Positions 50,036-59,727 of a stretch of DNA of 64,000 nucleotides are shown here, one piece after another. Location: the NCBI GenBank assembly GCA_035509315.1, contig DATJLS010000068.1, forward strand, positions 24,628-88,627, written 5' to 3'. Position 1 is the first letter of the stretch, and every line of letters begins with the position of its first letter. This stretch comes from JAKAWQ01 sp035509315 (lineage in GTDB: Bacteria > Pseudomonadota > Alphaproteobacteria > Acetobacterales > Acetobacteraceae). The notes beneath the pieces are model-generated. The model made no database searches, had not been told where the DNA came from, and was given only the letters and a program-made list of their open reading frames with translations. Both the position numbers and the translations under genes were made by a program.

Positions 50036-51522
50036 CGAATCACCCCATGAGCCAGAGCTCCGCTCTGAAATTCGCCTGTCAGCACCCAGGTGTCCTTCGA
50101 GCCGCCGCCCTGCGAGGAATTGACGATCAGGCTGCCGTGCCTGAGCGCGACGCGCGTCAACCCCCCCGGCAGCACCCAGCTCTCACGCCCGGTAACGGCG
50201 AAGGGACGGAGATCGAGATGCCGCGCGCGGATTCCTTCCTCGCAAAGCGTTGGCCCCACCGAAAGCCCGACCATCGGCTGGCTGATCCAGTTGGCCGGAT
50301 CGGCGAGAAGCGCGGCCCGCGTCCGCTCCAGCTCGGCGGAAGACGCCCGCGGACCGATGGTGATCCCGTAGCCGCCCGATTCCCCCACCGGCTTGACGAC
50401 CAGCTCGGCGAGATGGTCGAGCGTATATTGCAGCCCCGCCGGCTCGCGGCAGATATGCGTCTCGACATTCGGCAGGATCGCGTCCTCGCCGAAATAATAG
50501 CGGATGATCCGCGGCATGTAAGCGTAGATCGCCTTGTCGTCGGCAACTCCGGTACCCACCGCGTTGGCAAGCGCCACATGCCCGTGCCGCCAGGCGCCGA
50601 TCAGCCCGGGCACGCCGAGCAGGCTGTCGGGGCGGAACAGGGTGGGGTCGAGAAAATCATCACCGATCCGCCGATAGATCGTGTGCACCGGCCTCAGCCC
50701 GGCGGTGGTCAGCATGAACACCCGATCATCCTCGACGAGAAGGTCCCGCCCCTCCACCAGCGGCACGCCCATCTCGCGGGCCAGGAACACATGCTCGAAA
50801 TAGGCCGAATTGTAGATCCCGGGCGAGAGCAGAACCACTTGCGGATCGAGCACTTCCGCCGGCGCGATCTCGGAGAGCGCGGCGCGGAGGCGCTGGCCGT
50901 AATCGTCGACCGGCGCGATCCGCATCCCGGCCATCAGGTCGGGGAAGGCGCGCAGCATCAGGTGGCGGTTCTCGACCACGTAGGAAACACCGGAGGGCGT
51001 GCGGGCATTGTCCTCCAGCACGCGGAACGCGCCTCTCTCATCGCGCACGATATCGATCCCGGCGATATGCACATAGGTGCCGAAGGGAACCGGGAAGTCC
51101 TCCATCTCGCGGCGATAATTGGCATTGCCGAGAACGAGGTCGACCGGCACGACGCCGTCCTTCAAGATGTGGCGCGCGTGGTAGATATCCTCGAGAAAGG
51201 CGTTGAGGGCCGCGACCCGCTGGCGCACGCCGCGATCAAGCTCACTCCATTCCGCCGCCGTGATCAGGCGCGGGATGCAGTCGAAAGGCAGGATGCGGTC
51301 GATTGCATTGGCCTCGGAATAGACGGTGAAGGTGATGCCGAGGTTGAAAAGATCGGTCTCGGCCGCCCGTGCGCGGCTGCGCAACGTCGCCAGCCCAAGT
51401 GCCGCGATCCGGCTTCGGATCGTTGCCGCTGCACCCCCGTCGCCTTCCCGGCCGGCGGCGAGTTCGCAGTAAAAGGAGCCGGCGTCATAACCCTGGAACG
51501 GATCTTCAGCCGGCACGTCCAT
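50032..51522 (-). CDS. Circularly permuted ATP-grasp protein (stand-alone)
   Basis: 496 residues. The family sequence is well kept: FNLGITFTVY near 62-71, IPFGTYVHIAGIDIVRD-like text (VPFGTYVHIAGID), VLEDNARTPSGVSYVVENR near 166-184, SPGIYNSAYFEHVFLAREMG, and the ATP-binding VVKPVGESGGYGITIGP near 384-400. These predicted carboxylate-amine ligases act with Alpha-E and transglutaminase partners on unknown peptides or metabolites. First gene of the leftward pair, back-to-back with the transglutaminase operon at 51757. Confidence 0.92.
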   Translation of the reverse strand: MDVPAEDPFQGYDAGSFYCELAAGREGDGGAAATIRSRIAALGLATLRSRARAAETDLFNLGITFTVYSEANAIDRILPFDCIPRLITAAEWSELDRGVRQRVAALNAFLEDIYHARHILKDGVVPVDLVLGNANYRREMEDFPVPFGTYVHIAGIDIVRDERGAFRVLEDNARTPSGVSYVVENRHLMLRAFPDLMAGMRIAPVDDYGQRLRAALSEIAPAEVLDPQVVLLSPGIYNSAYFEHVFLAREMGVPLVEGRDLLVEDDRVFMLTTAGLRPVHTIYRRIGDDFLDPTLFRPDSLLGVPGLIGAWRHGHVALANAVGTGVADDKAIYAYMPRIIRYYFGEDAILPNVETHICREPAGLQYTLDHLAELVVKPVGESGGYGITIGPRASSAELERTRAALLADPANWISQPMVGLSVGPTLCEEGIRARHLDLRPFAVTGRESWVLPGGLTRVALRHGSLIVNSSQGGGSKDTWVLTGEFQSGALAHGVIR

Positions 51523-51611
51523 CCATACGGCGTCCCTCTCAAGGCGGATTGATATCGCATAACGAGCCTACACGCTTCGCTGAACCGGAAGGAAGCCGCA
51601 TTCCTCTCATT

Positions 51612-51641
51612 GATTTCCTTCCTTGGGATTTCCTTCCTTGG
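51612..51641. repeat. 15-bp tandem repeat in a divergent promoter
   Basis: GATTTCCTTCCTTGG twice (51612-51626, 51627-51641), followed by a partial CGTTTCCTT. It sits between the two divergent ATP-grasp/transglutaminase operons. Confidence 0.85.
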
Positions 51642-51756
51642 CGTTTCCTTCGCCGGGGCCGAAAAATCCGGGCTCGCCGCCGCGGGCGCCTTTGGGCACA
51701 ATCCGTCGGCTTCGTCCTTTCCAACCGTTTTCCTCATGGGCCCCGAGCCGCACCGC

Positions 51757-54700
51757 ATGTCGATCCACGCCGCCCTGACCCACCGCACCCTCTATCGCTA
51801 TGATCGGCTGGTTTCGCTCGGCCCGCAGGTGATCCGCCTGCGCCCGGCTCCGCATACCCGCACGCCCATTCTCTCCTATGCGCTCGCGGTTGCGCCGGAG
51901 CCCCATTTCCTCAACTGGCAGCAGGATCCGCAGGGCAATTTCCTCGCCCGCGTCGTTTTCCCCGAACGGGTGCGGGAATTTGCCGTGACCGTCGATCTCG
52001 TTGCCGATATGGCAACGATCAATCCGTTCGATTTCTTCCTCGATCCGGAGGCGGAGACCTGGCCCTTCTCCTACGATCCCCTCCTCGTGCATGAGCTGCA
52101 GCCCTATCGCGCCGTCGAGTCCCCCGGCCCATTTCTCTCCGCCCTTCTCGCCGAGACCCCACCCGGTCCGACCCGGTCGGTCGATATGCTGGTTGCCCTC
52201 AACCACCGCTTGCGCGACCGCATCGCCTATATCGTCCGGCCCGAGCCCGGGATCTGGTCGGTCGAGGAGACACTCGCCAACGCGTGCGGCTCCTGCCGCG
52301 ATTCGGCATGGGTCTTGGTGCAGGCGCTGCGCCGCCTCGGCTTCGCCGCCCGCTTCGTCTCCGGCTACCTGATCCAGCTCGTTCCCGATGAGAAACCACT
52401 CGAAGGCCCGCCCGGCCCCGCCGCGGACTTCACCGACCTGCACGCCTGGGCCGAGGTCTATCTCCCCGGCGCCGGCTGGATCGGGCTCGATGCCACCTCC
52501 GGCCTGCTCGCGGGCGAGGGCCATATCCCGCTCGCCGCGAGCCCCGATCCGATTTCCGCCGCGCCCATCACCGGGATGGTCGAGAAAAGCGAGGTCACCT
52601 TCAGCCATCATATGGAGGTGCGGCGCATCCGCGAGACCCCGCGCGTCACCAAGCCTTATGCCGAGCCGGTCTGGCGCGCGATCACCGAGACCGGCGAGCG
52701 GCTCGACCGCGTGATGGAGCGTTCCGGCATCGCGCTCACGATGGGAGGCGAGCCCACCTTCGTCGCCGCGACCGATCGCGACGCGCCCGAATGGAACACA
52801 ACCGCCCTCGGCCCCACCAAGCGGCGTTATGCCGGCCGGCTGCTTCGGCGCCTCGCTCCCCTCTGGCTGCCCGGGGCAGCGCTGCAATACACGCTCGGCA
52901 AGCACTACCCCGGCGAGCAATTGCCGCGCTGGGCGCTCTATGCCCATGGAAGGGCGGATGGCGAGCCGGCCTGGCATCGTGCCGAGCTTCTCGCCGCCGA
53001 CGAGGATTTCGACACCGTCACCCCCGCCGAGGCGGCCCGCTTCACCGCCCTCCTCGCCGAGCGCCTGCAGATCGATCCGGCTTTCCTCATCGCCGCGCAC
53101 GAGGACGTCCATTACTATCTCTGGCGAGAGAAGCGCCTGCCCGCCAATGTGCTGGCGGAAGCGAGCAAGCTCGCCGACCCGCTGGAGCGCGCGCGGCTTG
53201 CCCGCGTCTTCGGCCAGGGCTTGGCCGCGCCCGTGGGCAGCGTGCTGCCGCTCCGGCGCGTGGCCGCCAACGGCACCCGGCGCTGGCAGTCCGGCAAATG
53301 GTTCTTCCGCGCCGGGGAGATGTTTCTGATCCCCGGCGATTCACCGATCGGGCTTCGCCTGCCGCTGGACAGCCTGCCCTGGGTCTCACCCGAGAACCTC
53401 GAGCAGGAGACCGAGCCCGATCCCTTCATCCCGCGCGCGCCTCTGCCACCGGCACAATTCTTTCACCGCGTCTCGCACCCGGCCAATCGCGCCCTTGCCG
53501 GCCCTCCGGGCCTCGAAGCCGGTCTCTTTCGCCCCGTCGCTCAGCCCGCGCCCGAAATCGGCCGCGAGGAGCCGGACATCGTCCGCACCGCGCTCGCCGT
53601 CGAGCCGCGCGACGGCAAGCTTCATGTCTTCTTTCCTCCGCTCTTCGCAGCCGAGGACTGGCTCGATCTCGTCGCCGCGGTCGAGGACACGGCCGCCGAA
53701 CTCGACAGCAAGGTCGTCCTCGAAGGCTATCTGCCCCCACGTGACCAGCGCCTCGTCCATTTCTCGGTAACCCCCGATCCGGGCGTGATCGAGGTCAATG
53801 TCCCCCCGGCGCGAAGCTTCGCTGAACAGATCGGCCGCACCGAAGAACTCTACCGGGTCGCCCGAGAGGAGGGGCTGGCCGCGGAGAAATTCATGCTCGA
53901 TGGCCGCCATGTCGGCACCGGCGGGGGCAACCATGTGGTGATGGGGGCGGCCGAACCAACGGCGAGCCCCTTTCTGCGCCGCCCCGACCTGCTGAAATCC
54001 CTGGTCGGCTTCTGGCATAACCATCCTTCCCTCTCCTATCTCTTCAGCGGCCTCTTCATCGGTCCGACCAGCCAGCACCCGCGCCTCGACGAGGCGCGCC
54101 AGGATCAGCTCCACGAGATCGAGATCGCCTTCGCGCGCGTCCGGGGCGGGGCGGATGCCCCACCCTGGCTGGTCGATCGCATCTTCCGCAATCTCCTCGT
54201 GGACGTGACCGGCAATACGCACCGCACCGAGTTCTGCATCGACAAGCTCTACGCACCGGACGGGCCGGGCGGCCGCCAGGGCCTGGTCGAGTTCCGCGCC
54301 TTCGAGATGCCGCCCCACCCCGAGCTCTCCTCGGTGCAAATGCTGCTCATCCGCGCCGCCCTTGCCGCCTTCTGGGAGAGGCCCTACGAGCGGCCGCTCA
54401 TCCGCTGGAGCACCCGGCTCAACGACGACTTCATGCTCCGCCACTATGTCGAGGCCGATTTCAGGGATGCGCTCGCCGAGCTCGCCGCAAGCGGCTTCCC
54501 CCTCGATCCCACCTGGTTCGCCCCCCATCTCGAGTTCCGTTTCCCCGAGATCGGAGCCGTCACGATCCACGATGTGAACCTTTCCCTCCGTCACGCGCTC
54601 GAGCCCTGGCACGTGCTCGGCGAGGAGGCCGCCGCCGCAGGCACGGTCCGCTACGTGGACAGCTCGGTCGAGCGGGTCGAGGCGCGCGTCGCGGGCTTCG

Positions 54701-55083
54701 TGCCCGAGCGCTTCGTGCTTGCCTGCAACGGCATCGCCGTGCCGCTCGCTCCCACAGAAACCGCGGGCCTCTCTGTGGGCGGCGTGCGCTTCAAGGCCTG
54801 GGCGCAGCCCTCCGCGCTCCATCCCGGCGTCGGCGTGCAGACCCCGCTCGTTTTCGACCTCTATGACCGCTGGAACGGCAGAAGCCTCGGCGGTCTCACC
54901 TATCATGTCGCCCATCCGGGCGGGCGCAATTACGAGCGCTTCCCGGTCAATGCGAACGAAGCCGAGGCGCGCCGCCGCGCCCGTTTCTTCCCCTTCGGCC
55001 ACACGCCCGGCCCGATGGACGAGCCGCGCGCTGCACCTTCACGCGAGCACCCGCGCACGCTCGATCTCCGCGCCTTCGCATGA
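51757..55083 (+). CDS. Transglutaminase-DUF2126 protein
   Basis: 1108 residues from the ATG at 51757; ATG 51736 is possible, while frames further upstream translate the tandem repeat. Residues about 1-80 are the Bact_transglu_N beta domain (HRTLYRYDRLVSLGPQVIRL). The transglutaminase core follows with C180 (CGSCRDSAW), H229 (DLHAWAEV) and D245 (GLDATSG). From about 325 (GGEPTFVAATDRDAPEWN) to the end it is DUF2126, including FHVGTGGGNHVV-like RHVGTGGGNHVVMGAA. The core is expected to cleave or form isopeptide/amide bonds. First gene of a three-gene rightward operon. Confidence 0.92.
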   Translation: MSIHAALTHRTLYRYDRLVSLGPQVIRLRPAPHTRTPILSYALAVAPEPHFLNWQQDPQGNFLARVVFPERVREFAVTVDLVADMATINPFDFFLDPEAETWPFSYDPLLVHELQPYRAVESPGPFLSALLAETPPGPTRSVDMLVALNHRLRDRIAYIVRPEPGIWSVEETLANACGSCRDSAWVLVQALRRLGFAARFVSGYLIQLVPDEKPLEGPPGPAADFTDLHAWAEVYLPGAGWIGLDATSGLLAGEGHIPLAASPDPISAAPITGMVEKSEVTFSHHMEVRRIRETPRVTKPYAEPVWRAITETGERLDRVMERSGIALTMGGEPTFVAATDRDAPEWNTTALGPTKRRYAGRLLRRLAPLWLPGAALQYTLGKHYPGEQLPRWALYAHGRADGEPAWHRAELLAADEDFDTVTPAEAARFTALLAERLQIDPAFLIAAHEDVHYYLWREKRLPANVLAEASKLADPLERARLARVFGQGLAAPVGSVLPLRRVAANGTRRWQSGKWFFRAGEMFLIPGDSPIGLRLPLDSLPWVSPENLEQETEPDPFIPRAPLPPAQFFHRVSHPANRALAGPPGLEAGLFRPVAQPAPEIGREEPDIVRTALAVEPRDGKLHVFFPPLFAAEDWLDLVAAVEDTAAELDSKVVLEGYLPPRDQRLVHFSVTPDPGVIEVNVPPARSFAEQIGRTEELYRVAREEGLAAEKFMLDGRHVGTGGGNHVVMGAAEPTASPFLRRPDLLKSLVGFWHNHPSLSYLFSGLFIGPTSQHPRLDEARQDQLHEIEIAFARVRGGADAPPWLVDRIFRNLLVDVTGNTHRTEFCIDKLYAPDGPGGRQGLVEFRAFEMPPHPELSSVQMLLIRAALAAFWERPYERPLIRWSTRLNDDFMLRHYVEADFRDALAELAASGFPLDPTWFAPHLEFRFPEIGAVTIHDVNLSLRHALEPWHVLGEEAAAAGTVRYVDSSVERVEARVAGFVPERFVLACNGIAVPLAPTETAGLSVGGVRFKAWAQPSALHPGVGVQTPLVFDLYDRWNGRSLGGLTYHVAHPGGRNYERFPVNANEAEARRRARFFPFGHTPGPMDEPRAAPSREHPRTLDLRAFA

Positions 55084-55132
55084 TCTCTCCCCTGCCGGCT
55101 CAACGTTCTCTGTGGCGTCCCCCGCGGTATCC

Positions 55133-57631
55133 ATGAACGACGCGCCCTTCACCTCAGGCATCGATGAGATGGTCGATGGCCAGGGAAGGCTTCGCCCGCA
55201 CTGGCGTCCCGTTCTCGGCGGGCTCGCCCTGCTCGGCGAAGGGGGCCTTGCCGAGCGTGCCCGCCGACTCGACCTCGCCTTCGAGGAGGAAGGGGTTGCC
55301 GCGGTCCTGCCCGGCGCGATGGGCGGGGCGGGGAAAATCTGGCGCTGCGATCCGGTGCCTCTGCCGCTCGCCGGCGCCGAGTTCACGGCGCTCGAAGCCG
55401 GGCTCGCCCAGCGTGCGCGGCTTCTCGCCGCGATCCTTGCCGATCTTTACGGCCCTCAACGCCTGCTCGCCGAAGGCGCGCTGCCGCCGGCCCTGGTCTT
55501 CGCCAATCCCGGCTTCCTGAGACCCTGCCACAGCCGCGAACCCCTCCCCCCGCCCGACCTTCAGCTCTGCGCCGCCGATCTGCTGCGCGGACCGGACGGC
55601 GCCTGGCGTGTCCTCGCCGATCGCGTCGCCGGGCCCTCGGGCCTGGGCCTTGTCCAGGAAAACCGGCGCCTGCTCGGCCGTGTGATGCCCGAGCTTTTCC
55701 GCGGCGCGGAAGTGATGCCGCTCCGTCCCTTCTTCGATTTCTGGCAGGACGCGCTCTACCATCTCGCGCCTTCCGGCCGGGCCTATCCGGGCATCGCACT
55801 TCTCTCGCCCGGCACCGAGGACCCGCTCTGGTACGAGCACATGCTCCTCTCCCGCGCCCTCGGCTCGGCGCTGGTCGAGGGTCCGGACCTCACGGTCCGC
55901 TCCGGCGTCGTCTTCCTGAAGACCCTCAAGGGGCTTCAGCAGATCGATATCCTGCTGCGCCGCCTGCCCGCCACCGCGCTCGATCCGCTCGAGCTCCAGC
56001 AGCACAGCACGGATGGCGTGGTCGGGCTGATGGCGGCGATGCGCGAAGGGGCGGTGCGCATCGTCAACCATCCCGGCGCGGACCTGATCGAAGCCCCGGC
56101 CTTTGCCGCTTTCCTGCCCACGCTCTGCCGCCGTCTCCTCGCCGAGGAGCTTCGCCTGCCTTCCGCCGAAACCATCTGGCTCGGCGATCCCACCGCGCTC
56201 TCCCGCTTCCTCGCCGCCCCCGAATCCTGGCTCCTTCGCGCCGCTCTCGACGGCAACGCGCCGGCCCTCTCTCCGCCGGCTTTATCTTCCGCGGACTGGC
56301 GCGCGGTCGAGGCCAGCCTCCGCCACCGCCCCTGGGAATATGCCGCCACGGAGGCCCTTGCTCCCTCGCTCGCTCCGTCCTTCTCGCCTTTGAGCGCCCC
56401 TCCTGCCGGCAGCTCCGCCCTTGCGCCGCGTCCGCTCGTCCTTCGTCTCTTCGTTGCCGGCGGCGGAGAGGCCTGGCGGGCCATGCCGGGCGGTCTTGCC
56501 CGTCTGCTCGAGCCGGAAGACACGGTCGCCGGCCGCCTGCCGATCAGCGGGGTCGCCAAGGATGTCTGGGTGCTCGCCGAGGAGGATCGCGACCTCGTCG
56601 GCCCGGCCACCGCGCCCCTGCCGCCGGTTCCGATCCGCCGCACGGTCGGCGAATTGCCGAGCCGCGTCGCCGATGATTGCTTCTGGCTCGGCCGCTATGT
56701 CGAGCGGCTGGAGGATACCGCCCGCCTCGTTCGTGCGGCCCTTGCCCGGCTGGAGCGCGGCCGCAGCCTGCCGCGCGAATATGTCGAGCGGCAAAGCCTC
56801 GACCGCATCCTCATCGAAGCCCAGCTGATCGACCGCGACGCCGCGGCCTCGCCGGCGGCGCTCGCCGCTCAGCTTCTCGCCATCGTCCGCGCCGACGGCG
56901 CCATCCATGCTTGCCTCGAGGAACTGGCCCGCCTCACTGAGCGCACGCGCGACCGCCTCACCTCCGACACCTATGCCGCCTTCACCCAGAGCCTTCGTGC
57001 CGCCCGTGCCGAGGCCGGCCGCGTCGGCCGCAGCCTCGATGCGCTCTCCCACGCCATGGCGGTCTCGCTCCGCTTCTCGACCATCGTCGCGGGCGTCGCC
57101 GCCGAGAATATGGTCCGCGGCGGCACCTGGCTTTTTCTCGAGCTCGGCCGCCGGCTCGAGCGCGGTCTCTCCGTCGCCCGCATCGCCACTCAGGCCCTCG
57201 CCGAACCCCCTGTCCGGATCGAGACCGGCCTCATCCTCATGCTTGATCTCTGCGATTCGGCGATCACCTATCGCAGCCGCTACCTGACCATGATCCAGCC
57301 GGCGCCGGTGCTCGATCTCGTCCTTGCCGACGATACCAACCCCCGCTCGCTTGCCTTCCAGCTCTCCGCCATCCGCAGCCTGCTCGGCGGCGTTGCCGCC
57401 GGGACCGAGACCAGTCTCGCCGAGGAGGCTGCCGCGTTGCTCGAAGAGACTCTCGCCCTCGTTGCCCGCGTTTCCGCGAGCGCCGACCAGGCCATCGAAG
57501 CGGCGGTGCTTCCGCCGCGCCTCGCGGAGATCGGCGGCCGCATCAGCCAGCTGTCGGACCGGCTGTCGCGCCGCTACTTCGCCCTTCTGCCCGCAGCCCA
57601 GGCACTCGGTTTCGGCGAGCTCGCGGCATGA
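55133..57631 (+). CDS. Fused circularly permuted ATP-grasp / Alpha-E protein
   Basis: 832 residues. N-terminal half (about 1-500) is the ATP-grasp family: RLLAAILADLYGPQRLL, ENRRLLGRVMPELFRG, ALLSPGTEDPLWYEHMLLSR, then GGLARLLEP near 458. The C-terminal half (about 505-832) is Alpha-E: SRVADDCFWLGRYVERLEDT and WLFLELGRRLERGLSVARI. The ATP-binding loop that reads VVKPVGESGGYG in the stand-alone paralog is WLLRAALDGNAPALSP here, without the lysine and glycine pair, so nucleotide binding may be lost or altered. The stop overlaps the next start (ATGA at 57628). Confidence 0.88.
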   Translation: MNDAPFTSGIDEMVDGQGRLRPHWRPVLGGLALLGEGGLAERARRLDLAFEEEGVAAVLPGAMGGAGKIWRCDPVPLPLAGAEFTALEAGLAQRARLLAAILADLYGPQRLLAEGALPPALVFANPGFLRPCHSREPLPPPDLQLCAADLLRGPDGAWRVLADRVAGPSGLGLVQENRRLLGRVMPELFRGAEVMPLRPFFDFWQDALYHLAPSGRAYPGIALLSPGTEDPLWYEHMLLSRALGSALVEGPDLTVRSGVVFLKTLKGLQQIDILLRRLPATALDPLELQQHSTDGVVGLMAAMREGAVRIVNHPGADLIEAPAFAAFLPTLCRRLLAEELRLPSAETIWLGDPTALSRFLAAPESWLLRAALDGNAPALSPPALSSADWRAVEASLRHRPWEYAATEALAPSLAPSFSPLSAPPAGSSALAPRPLVLRLFVAGGGEAWRAMPGGLARLLEPEDTVAGRLPISGVAKDVWVLAEEDRDLVGPATAPLPPVPIRRTVGELPSRVADDCFWLGRYVERLEDTARLVRAALARLERGRSLPREYVERQSLDRILIEAQLIDRDAAASPAALAAQLLAIVRADGAIHACLEELARLTERTRDRLTSDTYAAFTQSLRAARAEAGRVGRSLDALSHAMAVSLRFSTIVAGVAAENMVRGGTWLFLELGRRLERGLSVARIATQALAEPPVRIETGLILMLDLCDSAITYRSRYLTMIQPAPVLDLVLADDTNPRSLAFQLSAIRSLLGGVAAGTETSLAEEAAALLEETLALVARVSASADQAIEAAVLPPRLAEIGGRISQLSDRLSRRYFALLPAAQALGFGELAA

Positions 57632-58503
57632 GATACCGCCTCCGCCACGTCACCGCGTACCGCTACAACGAGCCCGTCGATCTCGCGACCCACATGCTTC
57701 ATCTCGCCCCGCGCCCGGGGCGGGGCCAGACGGTGCTGAGCGGGGCGATCAGCACGGTCCCCGATCCGGCACGAAGGAGCGAGGGGATCGATCATTTCGG
57801 CAACCGTGTGAGCTGGCTCTTCCTCCACGCTCTTCATCAGGATTTCACTGTCACGAGCGAGGCCGAGGTCAGTGTCTCCTTCGCCGCGCCGCCACCGGAC
57901 GAGGAGACCCTTCCCTGGGAGGCAGTTGCCGGCCTGGCCTCCGCTGCCGGCCCTGAGGCCTGGGAAGCGGCGGAATTCCTCTTCGATAGCCCCCATGCCC
58001 CGGCCGATGCGACCGCCCGTGCCTGGCTCGAGCCGTCCTTCCCGCCGGGGCGGCCGATCCTTGCCGCGCTGCGCGAGGTGCTCGCGCGCTTCAAGGAGGA
58101 TTTCACCTTCCGCCCCGGCGTCACCGGTATCGCGACCCCGGTGGTGAAGGTCCTCGCCGCCCGTGCCGGTGTCTGCCAGGATTTTTCCCACGTGATGATC
58201 GCGGGGATGCGCGCGCTCGGCCTGCCCGCCCGCTATGCCTCGGGCTATATCCGCACCCGTCCGCCGCCCGGTGCGGCCCGCCGCCGCGGGGTCGATCAGT
58301 CCCATGCCTGGGTCGAGTGCTGGCTCGGTCCCACAGAAGGGTGGCTCGGGCTCGATCCCACCAACGATCTCATCGTGCGGGACGAGCACGTGCTGGTCGC
58401 GCTGGGCCGCGACTACGCCGATGTCAGCCCGGTGCGGGGCGTCATTCTGGGCGGTGGCGCCCATAATCTCACCGTCAGCGTGGATCTCGAACCCGCCACT
58501 TAA
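57628..58503 (+). CDS. Transglutaminase-like cysteine protease/transferase
   Basis: 291 residues. An N-terminal beta domain (YRLRHVTAYRYNEPVDLATH) precedes the core with C183 (AGVCQDFSHV), H226 (QSHAWVE) and D243 (LDPTND): a full Cys-His-Asp triad. These cytoplasmic enzymes cut or exchange amide bonds. Coupled to the fused ATP-grasp/Alpha-E gene by a 4-base overlap. It ends one base before the convergent M20 peptidase stop. Confidence 0.92.
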   Translation: MRYRLRHVTAYRYNEPVDLATHMLHLAPRPGRGQTVLSGAISTVPDPARRSEGIDHFGNRVSWLFLHALHQDFTVTSEAEVSVSFAAPPPDEETLPWEAVAGLASAAGPEAWEAAEFLFDSPHAPADATARAWLEPSFPPGRPILAALREVLARFKEDFTFRPGVTGIATPVVKVLAARAGVCQDFSHVMIAGMRALGLPARYASGYIRTRPPPGAARRRGVDQSHAWVECWLGPTEGWLGLDPTNDLIVRDEHVLVALGRDYADVSPVRGVILGGGAHNLTVSVDLEPAT

Positions 58504-58504
58504 T

Positions 58505-59713
58505 TCAAGCGGTTGCGCCGAGGCCGAGAATGGTGCGCGCGCAGGCCGCCGCGCGCGGGACAATGGTCTCGACGAGCAGGAATTCCTCCGGGCTATGGGC
58601 CTTGCCCCCGACCGGGCCGACCGCGCAGAGAGTCGGGGCGCCGAGTGCCGCGGTGAAGCCGGAATCGGCGCAGCCGCCGGAGAATTCGCCGCTCGGCGTG
58701 AAACCGCTGGCGGCGGCGGATCGGGCATAGAGCGCGAGAAGGCTCCGAGCTTCGTCATCCTGGGTCAGGGGCAGGAATTCGCCGCGAATCTCGAGCGTGG
58801 CGCGCGTGCCCGGAACGAAGCTCCGTGCCGTGATCGTCCGAAGCGTCTCCAGGATCTCCGCACGATCCTCGGCCACGACATAGCGGAAATCGATCCGCCC
58901 CTCGGCCCAGGGCGCCACCGTATTGACGCTCTGACCCCCGGAGACGAGGCCGACATTGAGCGTGATGCCGCGGGCAAGATCGGTGAGGGCATGGATTGCG
59001 ACGATCTTGCGCGCCAGCTCCTCGATCGCGCTGATGCCGTCGGTGAAGCTGCCGCCCGAATGCGCAGCTTTGCCGGTGATCCGCAGGGCCATGAAGACCC
59101 CGCCCTTGCGCCGGCTCACCACATTGCCGGAAGGGCGGCCGGGCTCGGCATTGAAGACGGCGCGAGCGCCCCTTGCCTCGGTCTCGATGACGGCACGGCC
59201 CTCGGGGCTTCCGACTTCCTCGTCGCCGGTGAAGAGGCCGACGAGCGGACCCGGCGCGCCGCCGTTTCGGGCGAAGGCGGCGAGCAGAAAGGCGTTCATC
59301 ACCAGCCCAGCCTTCATATCCGCCACACCCGGGCCGGTCGCGATGCCGTCGGACAGCATGAAAGGGCGGCGCGCGGCTTCGCCGTCCGGATAAACGGTAT
59401 CGCGATGGCCGAGCAGCAGGATCTTGCCGCCCCCAATCTTGCCGCCGGCAGGATCGCGTGCCGGAACGATGACGCGCAGGCAGTCCCCATAGATCCTCTG
59501 GGGGATGGTTTCGACCGCGATGCCATGGGATTCGAGGAAGCGGCGGAGCACGGCGCCGACCGCATCGATGCCGGGCTTGTTGTGGCTGCCGCTATCGATC
59601 GAGACGAGCTCGCGGAGCAGTGCGACCATCGCGGCCTGACACCCGGCGAGCCAGGCAATGACGGGCTCGTCGCCGGATGCGGAAAGGTCCGGGCTTGCTG
59701 CGCACATGCTCAT
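58505..59713 (-). CDS. M20-family metallopeptidase (glutamate carboxypeptidase-like)
   Basis: 402 residues from the ATG at 59713, after GAGAGGAA. The dizinc site is visible: H103 in LLGHRDTVYP, bridging D132 in GPGVADMKAG, catalytic E165 and ligand E166 in GDEEVGSPEGR, and E190 in NAEPGR. A dimerisation lid with GKAAHSGGSFTDGISAIEEL follows. It resembles carboxypeptidase G2 types that release C-terminal glutamate or cleave N-acyl amino acids. The amidase upstream is 14 bases away, so they form a unit with the MetE-like gene. Confidence 0.9.
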   Translation of the reverse strand: MSMCAASPDLSASGDEPVIAWLAGCQAAMVALLRELVSIDSGSHNKPGIDAVGAVLRRFLESHGIAVETIPQRIYGDCLRVIVPARDPAGGKIGGGKILLLGHRDTVYPDGEAARRPFMLSDGIATGPGVADMKAGLVMNAFLLAAFARNGGAPGPLVGLFTGDEEVGSPEGRAVIETEARGARAVFNAEPGRPSGNVVSRRKGGVFMALRITGKAAHSGGSFTDGISAIEELARKIVAIHALTDLARGITLNVGLVSGGQSVNTVAPWAEGRIDFRYVVAEDRAEILETLRTITARSFVPGTRATLEIRGEFLPLTQDDEARSLLALYARSAAASGFTPSGEFSGGCADSGFTAALGAPTLCAVGPVGGKAHSPEEFLLVETIVPRAAACARTILGLGATA

Positions 59714-59727
59714 GGGGTTTCCTCTCG

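Noticed and set aside
53386..55002. 538-codon open frame antisense to the transglutaminase-DUF2126 gene
   Set aside because: The sense frame contains a full catalytic triad and DUF2126 motifs; the antisense product has no domain signature.
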